Positions 18,440 through 28,742 of a stretch of DNA of 64,000 bases are shown here, piece after piece. This stretch comes from Paludibacter jiangxiensis (GTDB lineage Bacteria > Bacteroidota > Bacteroidia > Bacteroidales > Paludibacteraceae): positions 62,001-126,000 of the forward strand of contig NZ_BDCR01000002.1 in assembly GCF_001618385.1 (NCBI RefSeq). Direction: 5' to 3'. A program made the translations under genes and the position numbers. Numbering within the stretch: the stretch's first letter is position 1; each line of letters begins with the position of its first letter. The notes under the pieces are model-generated. The model was not told the DNA's origin, ran no database searches, and saw only the letters and a list, made by a program, of their open reading frames with translations.

Positions 18440-19015
18440 TTATTTCAACAAGTCCAGGTCACGGTTCAATTGCAGCACATTCACCCGCTTTTCTCCCAGA
18501 CACCCAAACTGAGGTGGTTCAGCATGCCTTGCTACCAATTTGTGTAATTGCAGGAGTTGAGCTGTTGAAAAATGACGAGCCAAAGCCACTCTCCCAATTT
18601 GGAGTTCGGCACTTTCGGGCGAAATGTGCGGATCGAGCCCGCTACCGGAAGCCGTCAGCATTTCGTTAGGTACCACCGTATTCAACGGTAGATGATTGGC
18701 AAGAATAAATGACTCTCTTCGTTTTTCAATCGTCTTGCGCAATGTGTCGCTGGTTGGACTCCAATTGGAAGCCCCCGAGGGCAAAGTGGCATAACTGCAA
18801 GCCGAAGGCCGCGACCAGAAGTAGTGGTCGCTTTTGAACTCTTGCCCCAACAACTCCGAGCCATAAGATTTTTGTCCAATGGAAATGATGCTGCCATTCG
18901 ACTGACGGGGAAACACTGCTTGCGCAATTCCCGAGACAATTAAAGGATAAACCATTCCGGTCAACAGGGTGAATGCCAATAATATTTTTAAACCGGATAA
19001 AATAGACTTTTTCAT
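18440..19015 (-). CDS. kdpC: K+-transporting ATPase subunit KdpC
   Basis: A 191-residue protein with one N-terminal membrane helix (ILLAFTLLTGMVYPLIVSGIA) and the typical KdpC regions GSELLGQEFKSDHYFWSRPSA and LTASGSGLDPHISPESA. It assists ATP binding by KdpB in the high-affinity K+ pump. The gene follows the interrupted porin-like gene by 19 bp, so the operon still reaches it. Confidence 0.95.
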   Translation of the reverse strand: MKKSILSGLKILLAFTLLTGMVYPLIVSGIAQAVFPRQSNGSIISIGQKSYGSELLGQEFKSDHYFWSRPSACSYATLPSGASNWSPTSDTLRKTIEKRRESFILANHLPLNTVVPNEMLTASGSGLDPHISPESAELQIGRVALARHFSTAQLLQLHKLVARHAEPPQFGCLGEKRVNVLQLNRDLDLLK

Positions 19016-19034
19016 CTGTTACTAATTTTGTTTC

Positions 19035-19769
19035 TTATAATGTAATGCCTGCTACGAAGAAGGCTTTTTCGGACTGAGGATTCGCTCCGACAATCCCATA
19101 AACCGGCAGACTGAAAGAGTCGGAAAATTTTATCTCTTTCGACACTTTAAGGCCAAGGTTGATTACTGAAAAACCATTGTTATAATAATTGGGGCTGTCG
19201 AACAAAGAGGCACCGAGAAAAGCTTTGACGTTCGAAGTAATTGGTAAGCCTAATTCTACATAAGTAGAGAACGCCTGATTGCCGTTCGTCTTTTTGTCCG
19301 CACCGTATAACATAGTGTTTCATGCTATTGACAAAGGAAATGATTTCGTTCCTCCGTAAGCCAGCGTCCCTTCAAAAACGTGACCTGTTTTTCCATTCTT
19401 ATAGTTGAAATATCCGATACTGCCATCGTTTCCGTTATTCCAATTGTAATCTGTAACGGTAACAGAGAATGCTTCGGGTAAAGACAGGGTTGCGTATAGG
19501 TCAACTTCCTTGACATTGCCTGAAAACGCGTACGAGCCCCATGCTCCGACACAGAAAGCTCCATTGACATACGAAACGGAGGGTTGAATATTGGTAGAAC
19601 CGCCCCGCGAACCTTCTTGTGCTACACCTCGCCAAACATATGAACTAACGACATCGGCTGAAACAGAAAAATGGTTATTGTTGTTTTGCGCTTTTGCCTG
19701 ACAATATACAACAGTAAAAGTGACAATTGCACAAAATTTCAGCATCGAAAATCTATGAATCTTATACAT
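19035..19769 (-). pseudogene. Porin-like outer-membrane beta protein, interrupted by in-frame TGA
   Basis: A signal peptide (ending ...YCQAKA), then beta-barrel-type sequence with SSYVWRGVAQEGS, a pattern of TorF/porin-like proteins often found in Bacteroidetes kdp operons. The frame is broken at 19320-19322 by TGA; in-frame reading continues at once (NTMLYGADKK...) to the true C-terminus ending in VAGITL. A Trp codon TGG is expected at the TGA (the family usually has S-x-x-W-N-T). Total 245 codons. Nearby genes use TGA as stop, so recoding is unlikely; a nonsense mutation or a base error is the simplest view. Confidence 0.7.
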
Positions 19770-19827
19770 TATTTCAAAGTTTAATCATTAAAACGAATAG
19801 CCTTGAATTGCAGTGTTGGTTTGCTAT

Positions 19828-20268
19828 TCAACGCATATCCATAGGCATAAATTTAGCCAGTACTTTATCTCCTTTTTTCAATAACAGGTGGCCGTGGTCG
19901 ACTGTGTAGTTGTCCGTAGAATCGAGGGAGGCAAAAAAAGCACTTTCGATGGCTCTGTCCGGGCACGATATATGGGTGAAAATCAGGTTCCCGAATTTCA
20001 GGTTGTAGCCAGTCACTGCTACCTGACCCTCAAAACTATTGCATCCGGTAGTGCCCTTGATAGTACCGTCAGACAATACTTCAAGAGTCGGAATCTCATC
20101 TTTGGACGGAATCAACGACGAATCGCTGACTACCGCTTTGACAGTGACCAAACCCCATACGGATTCGGTAATATTTCCTTTCGCACTTTTCCCCTTCGGA
20201 GAGGAGCAAGCCATGAAGCCAGATATGAGGCTTATTGTCAATACGCTTATGATGATGTTTCGTTTCAT
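19828..20268 (-). CDS. META-domain lipoprotein
   Basis: About 146 residues. A lipoprotein signal ends in GFMAC (Cys near residue 20), followed by a META domain: ESVWGLVTVKAV ... GTTGCNSFEGQVAVTGYNLKF ... ISCPDRAIESAFFASL. META domains occur in HslJ-like heat-shock/novobiocin-resistance lipoproteins. Here it sits inside the kdp operon between kdpB and kdpC, 34 bp after kdpB, which is unusual. The ATG at 20268 is chosen because it gives the signal sequence. Its role in K+ uptake is unknown. Confidence 0.85.
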   Translation of the reverse strand: MKRNIIISVLTISLISGFMACSSPKGKSAKGNITESVWGLVTVKAVVSDSSLIPSKDEIPTLEVLSDGTIKGTTGCNSFEGQVAVTGYNLKFGNLIFTHISCPDRAIESAFFASLDSTDNYTVDHGHLLLKKGDKVLAKFMPMDMR

Positions 20269-20302
20269 AATTATTGTTGAGTTAGATTGTTTGCATTTTA
20301 GA

Positions 20303-22387
20303 TTATACGCAATGTGTCCATTGCAGGAAAATATCAATCAGTTTAATTCCGATAAAAGGCACCACCAGCCCACCCAAACCATATACCAGCAGGTTTTTGG
20401 CCAAAATACGGTTCGACGAAAGCGGACGGTATTTCACGCCTTTCAATGCTAACGGAATGAGCAAGACAATGATCAGAGCATTGAAAATAACCGCGCTGAG
20501 TATGGCGCTTTGGGGGGTGGCAAGATGCATAATGTTGAGTGCCGACAACACTCCCTGTCCGTTGGCACCGGCATACAGTCCGGCTGCAATAGCAGGAATG
20601 ATGGCAAAATATTTTGATACGTCGTTGGCAATACTGAAGGTAGTGAGCGAACCCCGGGTCATTAGCAACTGTTTGCCGGTTTCCACCACTTCAATCAATT
20701 TGGTCGGATTGCTATCCAGATCGACCATATTCCCGGCTTCGCGGGCAGCCTGTGTGCCACTGTTCATCGCAATTCCGATATCGGCCTGCGCCAGAGCGGG
20801 AGCATCGTTGGTGCCGTCGCCAATCATACCTACAAGGTGTCCGTTTGCCTGTTCCTGACGAATGCGGGAAAGTTTGTCTTCCGGTTTGGCCTCTGCAATA
20901 AAATCATCCACCCCGGCTTCGGCGGCAATGGCGGCGGCAGTCAAAGGGTTATCGCCCGTTACCATCACGGTTTTAATACCCATGGCCCGTAACTGGGCAA
21001 AGCGATGTTTGATACCGCCTTTCACAATATCTTTGAGATGAATCACTCCCAACACCCGATCGCCGTCGGCTACCACCAGCGGGGTGGCTCCCTGTCCAGA
21101 AAGTTCGACGACCTTATCCGTTACATTTTGAGGAAAGAATCCGTTATTGTTTTGCACGAATTTGCGGATGGCGTCAGTTGCTCCTTTTCGAATGGAACGG
21201 ACTTTTCCGTTCGAAAGACGAATATCTACTCCACTCATGCGTGATTGAGCCGTGAAAGGAACGAACGTAATGTCGTTTTCGTGAATATGGCGTTCGCGCA
21301 AATGAAATTTTTCTTTTGCCAAAACCACGATAGAGCGGCCTTCCGGCGTTTCGTCTGCCAGTGAGGAAAGCTGAGCAGCATCCGCCAGTTCTTCTCTCGA
21401 TACGCCATCGGCAGGTACGAAATCGGTTGCCATGCGGTTTCCGAGCGTGATGGTTCCTGTTTTGTCCAGCATTAATACATCCACATCGCCCGCAGCCTCA
21501 ACGGCTTTTCCGCTGGTAGCAATCACATTCTTTTGCAACAAACGATCCATACCGCTGATGCCGATCGCGCTCAACAAACCGCCAATGGTGGTTGGAATCA
21601 GGCAGACCAACAACGCTACCAGAATGGTCAGGCTCAACGTCGATTGTTGCCCTGTAAGGTTGTAGTTGAACAAAGAAGGCAGGGTGATGACTGCAATCAG
21701 GAAGATGGCCGTCAGTCCGAGCAGCAGGTTGTTCAGGGCAATTTCGTTTGGAGTTTTCTTCCGTTTGGCACCTTCCACCAGAGCAATCATCCGGTCGAGG
21801 AAGGTATCGCCGGGTTCGGAAGTTACCTTGATAATGATTTTGTCACTCAGCACCTTAGTGCCGCCGGTCACGGCACAGCGGTCGCCACCACTTTCGCGAA
21901 TCACCGGTGCCGATTCGCCGGTAATGGCCGATTCGTCCACGCTGGCAATACCTTCAATCACATCTCCGTCGGCTGGAATCAGGTCGCCGGTTTCGCAAAC
22001 CACCAGATCTCCGCGTGTCAGTTCGGTTGCCCAAACCACCTCTTCCTTATCTCCTTTCATGCGACGGGCTTTGGTTTGTGTACGGCTCTTTTTCAGGGTC
22101 TCCGCCTGTGCTTTGCCTCTTCCTTCGGCAATGGCTTCGGAGAAGTTGGCAAACAAAACAGTAAACCACAACCAAACGGTAATCTGGAAGTCGAAGGATG
22201 AAAAGTGGCCGGCAAACAGATTTGCGACAACAATTCCGGTTGTCAGTACGGCACCCAGTCCAACGATAAAGATGATTGGATTTTGGATCAGTTTGCCCGG
22301 ATGCAACTTGACAAAAGAGTCTTTTAATGCCGGAACGATTAATTTTCGGCTAAACAGTTGTGACGATTTTTTATCTTTTGTGCTCAT
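20303..22387 (-). CDS. kdpB: K+-transporting ATPase ATP-binding subunit KdpB
   Basis: A 694-residue P-type ATPase of normal length. The actuator loop has ITGESAPV, the phosphorylation motif is [12 protein letters not shown] near residue 305, and the hinge motif is [19 protein letters not shown]. It couples ATP hydrolysis to K+ movement through KdpA. It is encoded 256 bp after kdpA, a gap that carries an intergenic repeat rather than a gene. Confidence 0.97.
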   Translation of the reverse strand: MSTKDKKSSQLFSRKLIVPALKDSFVKLHPGKLIQNPIIFIVGLGAVLTTGIVVANLFAGHFSSFDFQITVWLWFTVLFANFSEAIAEGRGKAQAETLKKSRTQTKARRMKGDKEEVVWATELTRGDLVVCETGDLIPADGDVIEGIASVDESAITGESAPVIRESGGDRCAVTGGTKVLSDKIIIKVTSEPGDTFLDRMIALVEGAKRKKTPNEIALNNLLLGLTAIFLIAVITLPSLFNYNLTGQQSTLSLTILVALLVCLIPTTIGGLLSAIGISGMDRLLQKNVIATSGKAVEAAGDVDVLMLDKTGTITLGNRMATDFVPADGVSREELADAAQLSSLADETPEGRSIVVLAKEKFHLRERHIHENDITFVPFTAQSRMSGVDIRLSNGKVRSIRKGATDAIRKFVQNNNGFFPQNVTDKVVELSGQGATPLVVADGDRVLGVIHLKDIVKGGIKHRFAQLRAMGIKTVMVTGDNPLTAAAIAAEAGVDDFIAEAKPEDKLSRIRQEQANGHLVGMIGDGTNDAPALAQADIGIAMNSGTQAAREAGNMVDLDSNPTKLIEVVETGKQLLMTRGSLTTFSIANDVSKYFAIIPAIAAGLYAGANGQGVLSALNIMHLATPQSAILSAVIFNALIIVLLIPLALKGVKYRPLSSNRILAKNLLVYGLGGLVVPFIGIKLIDIFLQWTHCV

Positions 22388-22439
22388 TGATTGTTCAATT
22401 TTAATGATTATCGAATATTATGCCTATACAAAAAGCAGT

Positions 22440-22562
22440 ACACTATATCCGTTTTTCTCAGCGTTCTTTGCTAAAAACTTTGCTCTCTTTGCGGTGAAGA
22501 ATCTGAGATTAACCGCCAAGAACGCAGAGAATGCGCAACGCACGCAAAGATTAGGTCTATGA
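22440..22562. repeat. CGCAGAGAACGCAAAG-type intergenic repeat
   Basis: Between kdpB and kdpA the sequence carries short inverted and direct units such as TTTGCGGTGAAGAATC and AACCGCCAAGAACGCAGAG, a class common in Bacteroidetes intergenic DNA. A plus-strand open frame across it is not a gene. Confidence 0.4.
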
Positions 22563-22643
22563 GGTAACTAATCCAATAGTCATATTAATTTCTCAGAAAT
22601 TACAGATTTCATTTCCACATTTTCAAATTCTCAAATTTTCAAA

Positions 22644-24329
22644 TTAAAACGTCATTCCCGCCTGCATCAGCAGATGTTCCAGAATCGGACCCAATGAAAG
22701 TGCCGGAAAGAAAGTCAATCCGCCCACGATGATAATTACCCCGATTAGAAGAATAAGAAACATTCCGTTGTCGGTATGAAAGGTACCCGAAGATACCGGT
22801 GTAATCTTTTTGCCCGCCATGCTACCGGCAATAGCCATCATTGGGATAATAACCCCGAAACGTCCCACCAGCATGCATATCGATAAAAGCACATTGTAAA
22901 ACGGAGTATTGGTAGTGAGTCCGGCAAAAGCGCTGCCGTTATTTCCACAGGCTGATGTAAAGGCATATAAAATTTCCGACAAGCCGTGCGGTCCTTTGTT
23001 GTTTAACCCGGCAAGCCCGGCATGTGTACTGACGGCTATGGCCGTGAAAGCAAGAATACAGACTGCCGGAGCCAATACGGCAATCAGCGCCATTCGCACC
23101 TCGAACGATTCGATCTTCTTACCCAGGTATTCAGGTGTCCGTCCTACCATCAGTCCGGCAATAAAAACGGTCAGTATTACAAACGCTATCATGCCGTATA
23201 AGCCGGAACCAACACCACCAAAAACCACTTCTCCCAGCATCATATTGAACATGGCAACCAAACCGGCCAGCGGAGAGAGACTGTCGTGCATAGCATTCAC
23301 CGAACCGTTGGAAGCAACCGTGGTAGAGGTCGACCAAATAATGCTGTTCACGATGCCAAACCGGGTCTCTTTTCCTTCCATCGAACCGGTGATGTGGAGA
23401 GCCGGATTAGCCGCGTATTCGGCATAGAGTGAAACGCCCAGACCCACGCACAAAATAATCAGCATGGCGCCGAAAAGCGTCCATCCCTGTTTTTTGGAAC
23501 CGATAAAGAGTCCGTAAGTGTACGTCAATGCTGCCGGAATAAGTAAGATGGCAAGCATCTCCAGAAAATTGGAAAAAGGTGTCGGATTTTCAAACGGATG
23601 GGCGCTGTTTACGCCGAAGAAGCCTCCGCCATTGGTTCCAAGTTGTTTGATGGCAATCTGGGATGCTGCCGGACCGAGCGGGATGACCTGCTTGACACCT
23701 TCCAGCGTTGTAGCATCAGTATAGGACGAGAATGTTTGCACAACGCCCTGACTTACCAAAACCACCGCAAAGATGATAGATAGCGGTAGCAGAATGTAAA
23801 TGACCGAACGGGTCAGATCGACCCAAAAGTTCCCGAGGTGTTGCTTTGTGTTTTTGATCAGGCCTTTCATTAGTGCTATTAATACCGCCAACCCGGTTGC
23901 CGCACTTAAAAAGTTCTGTACTCCAAGAGCTGCCATTTGCGTGAGATAGCTCATCGTGGTTTCGCCGCTGTACGATTGCCAATTAGTATTGGTGACAAAG
24001 CTTATTGCGGTGTTTAACGCAAGGTGCCAGGAAGTATTCGGTACTTTTGCCGGATTCAGCGGCAGCCAGGCTTGAGTCATTTGTAGGGCAAAAACAACCA
24101 CAAAACCAAAGAAATTGAACCAAAGCAAAGCAAACAAATATTGCTTCCAGTTCATCTCTTGTTGCGGATCGACACCACAAAAGCGATAGATTAACCTTTC
24201 GAGCCATCCGAAAACCGGTGTCAGGAGGTGTTTCTCTCCGCCAATTACCTTCTTTATATATTTTCCCAAAACGGGAGTCAGAAGGACAAGTGCCCCGAAG
24301 AAGAGGGCCAGTTGAATAAATGAGTTCAT
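22644..24329 (-). CDS. kdpA: K+-transporting ATPase channel subunit KdpA
   Basis: A 561-residue membrane protein, full length, with about ten helices and four degenerate selectivity-filter loops, including TNTNWQSYSGE, TNGGGFFGVNSAHPFENP and SACGNNGSAFAGL. It forms the K+ path of the Kdp pump. It is the first gene of the minus-strand kdp operon, and a promoter box lies 45 bp upstream. Confidence 0.97.
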   Translation of the reverse strand: MNSFIQLALFFGALVLLTPVLGKYIKKVIGGEKHLLTPVFGWLERLIYRFCGVDPQQEMNWKQYLFALLWFNFFGFVVVFALQMTQAWLPLNPAKVPNTSWHLALNTAISFVTNTNWQSYSGETTMSYLTQMAALGVQNFLSAATGLAVLIALMKGLIKNTKQHLGNFWVDLTRSVIYILLPLSIIFAVVLVSQGVVQTFSSYTDATTLEGVKQVIPLGPAASQIAIKQLGTNGGGFFGVNSAHPFENPTPFSNFLEMLAILLIPAALTYTYGLFIGSKKQGWTLFGAMLIILCVGLGVSLYAEYAANPALHITGSMEGKETRFGIVNSIIWSTSTTVASNGSVNAMHDSLSPLAGLVAMFNMMLGEVVFGGVGSGLYGMIAFVILTVFIAGLMVGRTPEYLGKKIESFEVRMALIAVLAPAVCILAFTAIAVSTHAGLAGLNNKGPHGLSEILYAFTSACGNNGSAFAGLTTNTPFYNVLLSICMLVGRFGVIIPMMAIAGSMAGKKITPVSSGTFHTDNGMFLILLIGVIIIVGGLTFFPALSLGPILEHLLMQAGMTF

Positions 24330-24373
24330 CGTTTGTCTGTTTTACAGCAAATAATCTTAGTAGGATTTCACTG

Positions 24374-24381
24374 CAAAAGTA
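24374..24381 (-). promoter_or_regulatory. -7 box TACTTTTG for the kdp operon
   Basis: The top strand reads CAAAAGTA. This matches TAnnTTTG on the minus strand, about 45 bp before the kdpA start. Confidence 0.6.
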
Positions 24382-24504
24382 AGGCGGAAGTCATAAGGGG
24401 ATTGTAAAGAAGCAAAAGCAGAGTATAAAGATTTTATAAAGATATTGATATGACAAATAGAGTTTATGTCGAATAGATTATTACGAAATTGATTAATACG
24501 ATTT

Positions 24505-24640
24505 TGTTCAGACCTCTCCTCCTAGCCTCCTCTCCCAAGGCGAGGAGGAACACGACAGTAACAATGAGAGATAAACCTCATTAATACAGATGTAACGCCC
24601 CTCTCTTCGGGAGAGGGGTTGGGGAGAGGTCAAATATTGG
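24505..24640. repeat. CCTCTCC/GGAGAGG palindromic repeats
   Basis: CCTCCTCTCCCAAGGCGAGGAGG near 24528-24550 and CCCCTCTCTTCGGGAGAGGGG near 24598-24618 are strong hairpins in the divergent gap between kdpA and the sensor kinase. They belong to the same broad class as 6853-6937. Confidence 0.6.
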
Positions 24641-24718
24641 AATTGAGAAATAAATTAAACGGCATAATGTCTAATAGATGTAGATGAATATTATTGTGGT
24701 TGCTGATGAAAAATCCGC

Positions 24719-24726
24719 TATCTTTG
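24719..24726 (+). promoter_or_regulatory. -7 box TATCTTTG for the LytS-like kinase
   Basis: A perfect TAnnTTTG, 19 bp before the ATG at 24746, implying a very short leader. Confidence 0.6.
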
Positions 24727-24745
24727 AACTGTTTTAATAAAGAAA

Positions 24746-25510
24746 ATGGATAATACGTTTGTCATCATATATGTTATTTTAAGTGCAGGGGCATTGTTGC
24801 TTCTGAGCCTTACTGCTGTGTATTTCTACAAAGCAGCACGTCGAGCTAAAGCCGAAAAACAGCGTTTGGAGCAATTGTGCGGAGAACTGACGAAAAAGAT
24901 AGAAAAAACCGAATTGCCGTCTATCGAAGCTAAGCTGAATCCCCATCTTTTTAAGAATATTCTCAACTCTATCCAGTCGCATGCCTACCAGACTTATTAT
25001 GCCATGGATAAGCTGGCGAACGTGCTTGATTATATTCTGTATGAGAGTAACGGTTCTTTTGTTACGCCACAGGAAGAAATTGAGTTTGCTCTCAATTTGA
25101 TCGAAATCAATAAAATAAAGGTGAGTCCTCTGTTTGCCATGAATGTGAAAAATAAAACAGACGAATCCGATCCGCTTTACCGGACGAAGGTAATGGCTCC
25201 GCTTATTTCGGTCGATCTGATTGAAAATGCGTTTAAACATGCCGATTTGCAAAGTGGCGATGCTTTTATTGCAGTTTCGTTTGAATTCAGACAGGGAGTA
25301 TTTTCGCTTACAGTCGCCAATAAGATTTCTTCGCGTACGGCTCTGCACAAAGAGAAAAGCGGTATCGGCTCTGCAACGTTAGAGCAGCGCCTGCAAATAC
25401 TTTACAACGGGCACTATCGTTTGGATCGCGAGGTGGAGAATAATACATACACTGCTCATTTAACGATTGACCTCAATGGAAAAGCCTCTGAAGTGTCTGC
25501 TGCTCGATGA
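24746..25510 (+). CDS. Sensor histidine kinase, LytS/YehU type
   Basis: A 254-residue protein with one N-terminal membrane helix, a short coiled-coil, then a His_kinase (PF06580) domain with KLNPHLFKNILNS around residues 62-74, where the histidine is phosphorylated. A compact HATPase follows (PLISVDLIENAFKHA; KSGIGSATLEQRLQ). It has no large sensor domain, so any signal is probably sensed by the membrane helix or a partner. It overlaps the response regulator gene by 35 bp, so the two are translationally coupled. Confidence 0.9.
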   Translation: MDNTFVIIYVILSAGALLLLSLTAVYFYKAARRAKAEKQRLEQLCGELTKKIEKTELPSIEAKLNPHLFKNILNSIQSHAYQTYYAMDKLANVLDYILYESNGSFVTPQEEIEFALNLIEINKIKVSPLFAMNVKNKTDESDPLYRTKVMAPLISVDLIENAFKHADLQSGDAFIAVSFEFRQGVFSLTVANKISSRTALHKEKSGIGSATLEQRLQILYNGHYRLDREVENNTYTAHLTIDLNGKASEVSAAR

Positions 25511-26192
25511 TGAGTTGCCTGGGTTGGCTTATCTGAAAATGCTTTGCGAGCAGATATCGGGTTTGATAGTGCTTAAAGCCTTTGCTGATCCTGTCGTTTT
25601 CCTGGAAGAGGCCGCCGTAACAGACTTTGATCTTGCAATCCTCGATATTGAAATGGGCGGAATGGATGGATTGTCAGTTGCCCGATGCCTGAATGGTAAG
25701 CCGGTGATTTTTACCACTGCATACAAACAATATGCTACGGATGCATTTGATATCGATGCGGTGGATTACCTAGTGAAGCCGATTCAGAAAGAGCGCCTGC
25801 AAATTGCCGTGGAAAAGGCGGCCAAGCGCATCGAACTATTACAGAATCAGCCCGCTTTTGTCCGTTTGAATACGGATAAAGGCAGGGCTTTATTGTTTTT
25901 CGACAAGGTGCTCTATATTGCCACCTCGGACATTGATAGCCGCGACAAAGCGGCAACGCTCGATGATGGTTCGGTGCTGATTTTGAAGAATATTTCCTTC
26001 GAAAAACTCTTAGCTCTGTTGCCTTCCGATAAGTTCTGCCAAATTAATAAACAGGAAATTATTGCACTACGGGCAGTCCGGTATTTTTCTCACGACGAAA
26101 TCGTAACGAATCTTCCTGCGGACGAAGGCTTACTGACGCTTCATCTGAGCGAGGCTTACCGTAGCGTTTTTATGCAGAAAACCATTCGTTGA
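25476..26192 (+). CDS. LytTR-family response regulator
   Basis: 238 residues. The receiver domain has D11-D12 and phosphoacceptor D57 in LAILDIEMGGMDG, K near VDYLVKPI, then a LytTR DNA-binding domain (about 130-238) with FVRLNTDKGRALLFFDKVLYI and FCQINKQEIIALRAV. The start at 25476 (MEKPLKC) replaces an upstream TTG. It works with the LytS-like kinase encoded just before. Targets are unknown; the antiporter 110 bp downstream is a candidate. Confidence 0.92.
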   Translation: MEKPLKCLLLDDELPGLAYLKMLCEQISGLIVLKAFADPVVFLEEAAVTDFDLAILDIEMGGMDGLSVARCLNGKPVIFTTAYKQYATDAFDIDAVDYLVKPIQKERLQIAVEKAAKRIELLQNQPAFVRLNTDKGRALLFFDKVLYIATSDIDSRDKAATLDDGSVLILKNISFEKLLALLPSDKFCQINKQEIIALRAVRYFSHDEIVTNLPADEGLLTLHLSEAYRSVFMQKTIR

Positions 26193-26301
26193 TTTCTTTA
26201 CAAAATTTTCCTGTCTTGTTGCAAAATCCCCTTTGACAGGACTCTCCAGCCTTGATTTTATCAGCTTTTTGCATAATCTTTGCACAAAAAAGGAGGTCGT
26301 C

Positions 26302-28572
26302 ATGCATCGTTTGAAAAATACAGGGTTTTATGTCGTGGTTATGGCAGTTTTTTCTGCATTGATGGTGTGGTTTTTTCATGCCGGAAAATCCCTTGAAGTT
26401 GGAAAGACGATAAAACCGGCGCTTAGCGATGATAGCATGTGGACGGCTTTTCTGCAATCTCTGGGGGTGAACTTCGGACACCCGCTGGCTATTCTTCTGT
26501 TGCAGATTGTTACCATTATCCTTGTTGCTAAACTCTTCGGTTGGATTTGTACCAAAATAGGACAACCGACGGTAATTGGAGAAATCATTGCCGGTGTGGT
26601 GTTGGGCCCCTCTGTTGTCGGTCATTATTTTCCCCATTTCTTTTCAACGTTATTTCCGGTTGCGTCATTGGGCAATCTTCAGTTTATTAGTCAGATAGGG
26701 TTGATTTTGTTCATGTTTATGGTGGGGATGGAACTCGATCTGAAGGTGGTGAAGAAGAATGCCGGCGATGCGTTTGTTATCAGTCAGGTGAGTATCATTG
26801 TTCCGTTTGCACTGGGTCTCGGACTGGCGTATGCCATCTACCGGAGCTTTGCACCGGCCGGTGTGCCCTTTACTTCTTTCGGACTTTTCATCGGAATTGC
26901 CATGAGCATTACGGCCTTTCCTGTTCTTGCGAGGGTAGTGCAGGAGCGGGGACTGCATAAAACGCATCTTGGTTCGGTGGTAATTACCTGCGCGGCGGTC
27001 GATGATATTACGGCATGGTGCCTGTTGGCTGCTGTTATTGCCATCGTGAAAGCCGGATCGTTTGCCAGTTCGCTGTATGTGATTGCGTTGGCTATTGTTT
27101 ACGTGGTTATAATGATCAAAGGTGTACGTCCGTTTTTGAAACGGGTCGGCGACTTGCATACTTCGCGCGAAAACCTGAGTAAACCAATTGTTGCAATATT
27201 CTTCCTGATTTTACTGCTTTCGTCGTATGCCACAGAATTGATCGGTATTCATGCTTTATTCGGGGCATTTATGGCGGGAACCATGATGCCTGATAACGAG
27301 AAATTCCGTAATATTTTCATTGAAAAAATTGAAGATATCGCGCTGGTGCTTTTACTTCCTCTCTATTTTGTGTTTACCGGGTTGCGCACACAAATCGGAC
27401 TGCTCAACGATGCTTACCTTTGGCAGGTAACAGGGTGTGTTATCCTTGTTGCCGTGGTCGGGAAGTTTGTGGGAAGTACCGTGGCTGCCCGTTTCGTGGG
27501 GCAAAACTGGCGTAACAGTTTGTCGATAGGCGCCTTGATGAATACACGGGGATTGATGGAGTTGGTGGTGCTGAATATCGGTTATGATCTGGGCGTGTTG
27601 TCTCCCTCTGTTTTTGCCATGATGGTGATAATGGCGTTGGTAACTACATTTATTACAGGCCCGGCGCTGAATCTCATCAATAAACTCTTTAAACCGGGCA
27701 AAGAAGAGGTCTCGACTACCATCAGCCGTATTGGTAAGTATAAAATATTGGTGTCGTTTGCAAATCCGGAGCGGAGTGTGGCATTGCTCCGTCTGGCTTA
27801 TAGCCTTACCAGTAAGCAAAGTGGTAATTCTATGATTACGGCCATGCACCTTTCCCCGAATAACGACCTGAATCAGTTTAATGCCGCAGAGTACGAAGAA
27901 GAAAGTTTTACCCCCATTATTGCAGAATCGAACCGGTTGAATGTTGATGTTGCCACTTTGTTCAAAGCATCTAATGACATTGAGACGGAAATAACCCAGA
28001 TGGCGAATAAAGGGAATTACGACTTGCTGCTGATCGGTATCGGACAGTCAATTTTTGAGGGCAGTGTATTGGGAAAAATCCTTGGTTTTACGGCGCGTAT
28101 CATCAATCCCGATCTTTTGCTCAATAAAGTGACCCGACGCGAAAAGCTGTTCGAAAACTCTCCTTTTGATGAGAAAACACGGCTGATTGTGGGCAAAAGC
28201 GAAGTGCCGGTAGGTATATTGATCGATAAGAATTTTGTGAAACCCGATCGGGTGCTGGTAGCTTTGTTGTCGCCCGAAGATTCGTTTTTAATCGGTTATG
28301 CCCAGAAGCTGATCTCGAATGCAGATTCGCAGGTGACGGTAATCGATAGTCGTCAGGCGTTGAAACATTCATCGGATATTCGGGAAACGATTCGCAATAT
28401 AGAACAAATTGCTCCGAATCACATTCAGACGGTTCATGAGTCGAAGGTGACCCGCGAAATGATTCGTCATCATGACCTGTTGTTGATAAGTATTAATAGC
28501 TGGAAAGCGGAACTCGATCGTGAGAGCCGGTGGTTGAAAGATATTCCCAGTACATTGATTCTTAAGTCGTGA
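26302..28572 (+). CDS. CPA2 cation:proton antiporter with C-terminal USP-like domains
   Basis: A 756-residue membrane protein. The N-terminal half holds about 12 helices of the Na+/H+ exchanger fold with FMVGMELDLKV, ITAFPVLARVVQERGL and TCAAVDDITAWCLLA, the last carrying the conserved acidic pair of the ion site. The C-terminal ~280 residues resemble paired universal-stress-like domains. A rare strong AGGAGG site (26291-26296) lies 5 nt before the ATG, which decides the start; Bacteroidetes usually lack such sites. K+ or Na+ as the exchanged ion is open. Confidence 0.88.
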   Translation: MHRLKNTGFYVVVMAVFSALMVWFFHAGKSLEVGKTIKPALSDDSMWTAFLQSLGVNFGHPLAILLLQIVTIILVAKLFGWICTKIGQPTVIGEIIAGVVLGPSVVGHYFPHFFSTLFPVASLGNLQFISQIGLILFMFMVGMELDLKVVKKNAGDAFVISQVSIIVPFALGLGLAYAIYRSFAPAGVPFTSFGLFIGIAMSITAFPVLARVVQERGLHKTHLGSVVITCAAVDDITAWCLLAAVIAIVKAGSFASSLYVIALAIVYVVIMIKGVRPFLKRVGDLHTSRENLSKPIVAIFFLILLLSSYATELIGIHALFGAFMAGTMMPDNEKFRNIFIEKIEDIALVLLLPLYFVFTGLRTQIGLLNDAYLWQVTGCVILVAVVGKFVGSTVAARFVGQNWRNSLSIGALMNTRGLMELVVLNIGYDLGVLSPSVFAMMVIMALVTTFITGPALNLINKLFKPGKEEVSTTISRIGKYKILVSFANPERSVALLRLAYSLTSKQSGNSMITAMHLSPNNDLNQFNAAEYEEESFTPIIAESNRLNVDVATLFKASNDIETEITQMANKGNYDLLLIGIGQSIFEGSVLGKILGFTARIINPDLLLNKVTRREKLFENSPFDEKTRLIVGKSEVPVGILIDKNFVKPDRVLVALLSPEDSFLIGYAQKLISNADSQVTVIDSRQALKHSSDIRETIRNIEQIAPNHIQTVHESKVTREMIRHHDLLLISINSWKAELDRESRWLKDIPSTLILKS

Positions 28573-28616
28573 TAGGCTTGTAAAAGAGATTTCGGATAAA
28601 TGTTGTTTGGAAACGA

Positions 28617-28656
28617 CAAACCGCGCCATGCATTTGCACGGTGCGGTTTTCTCTTT
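28617..28656 (+). terminator. Terminator after the antiporter gene
   Basis: AAACCGC (28618-28624) pairs with GCGGTTT (28643-28649) and extends with CC/GG. It is followed by a TTTCTCTTT tract. Confidence 0.75.
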
Positions 28657-28742
28657 AGATATTTGGTTTACGTTGAGCAAAACTAACCTATTGCTCAATG
28701 CTTCTTTAAAGCATATTGTTTCGTGTCTGACGTATCTTTATC

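Noticed and set aside
19320-19322. UGA recoding as tryptophan or selenocysteine
   Set aside because: Several nearby genes end with TGA, and no selenocysteine insertion hairpin or Cys-type site is evident; a nonsense mutation or base error is simpler.
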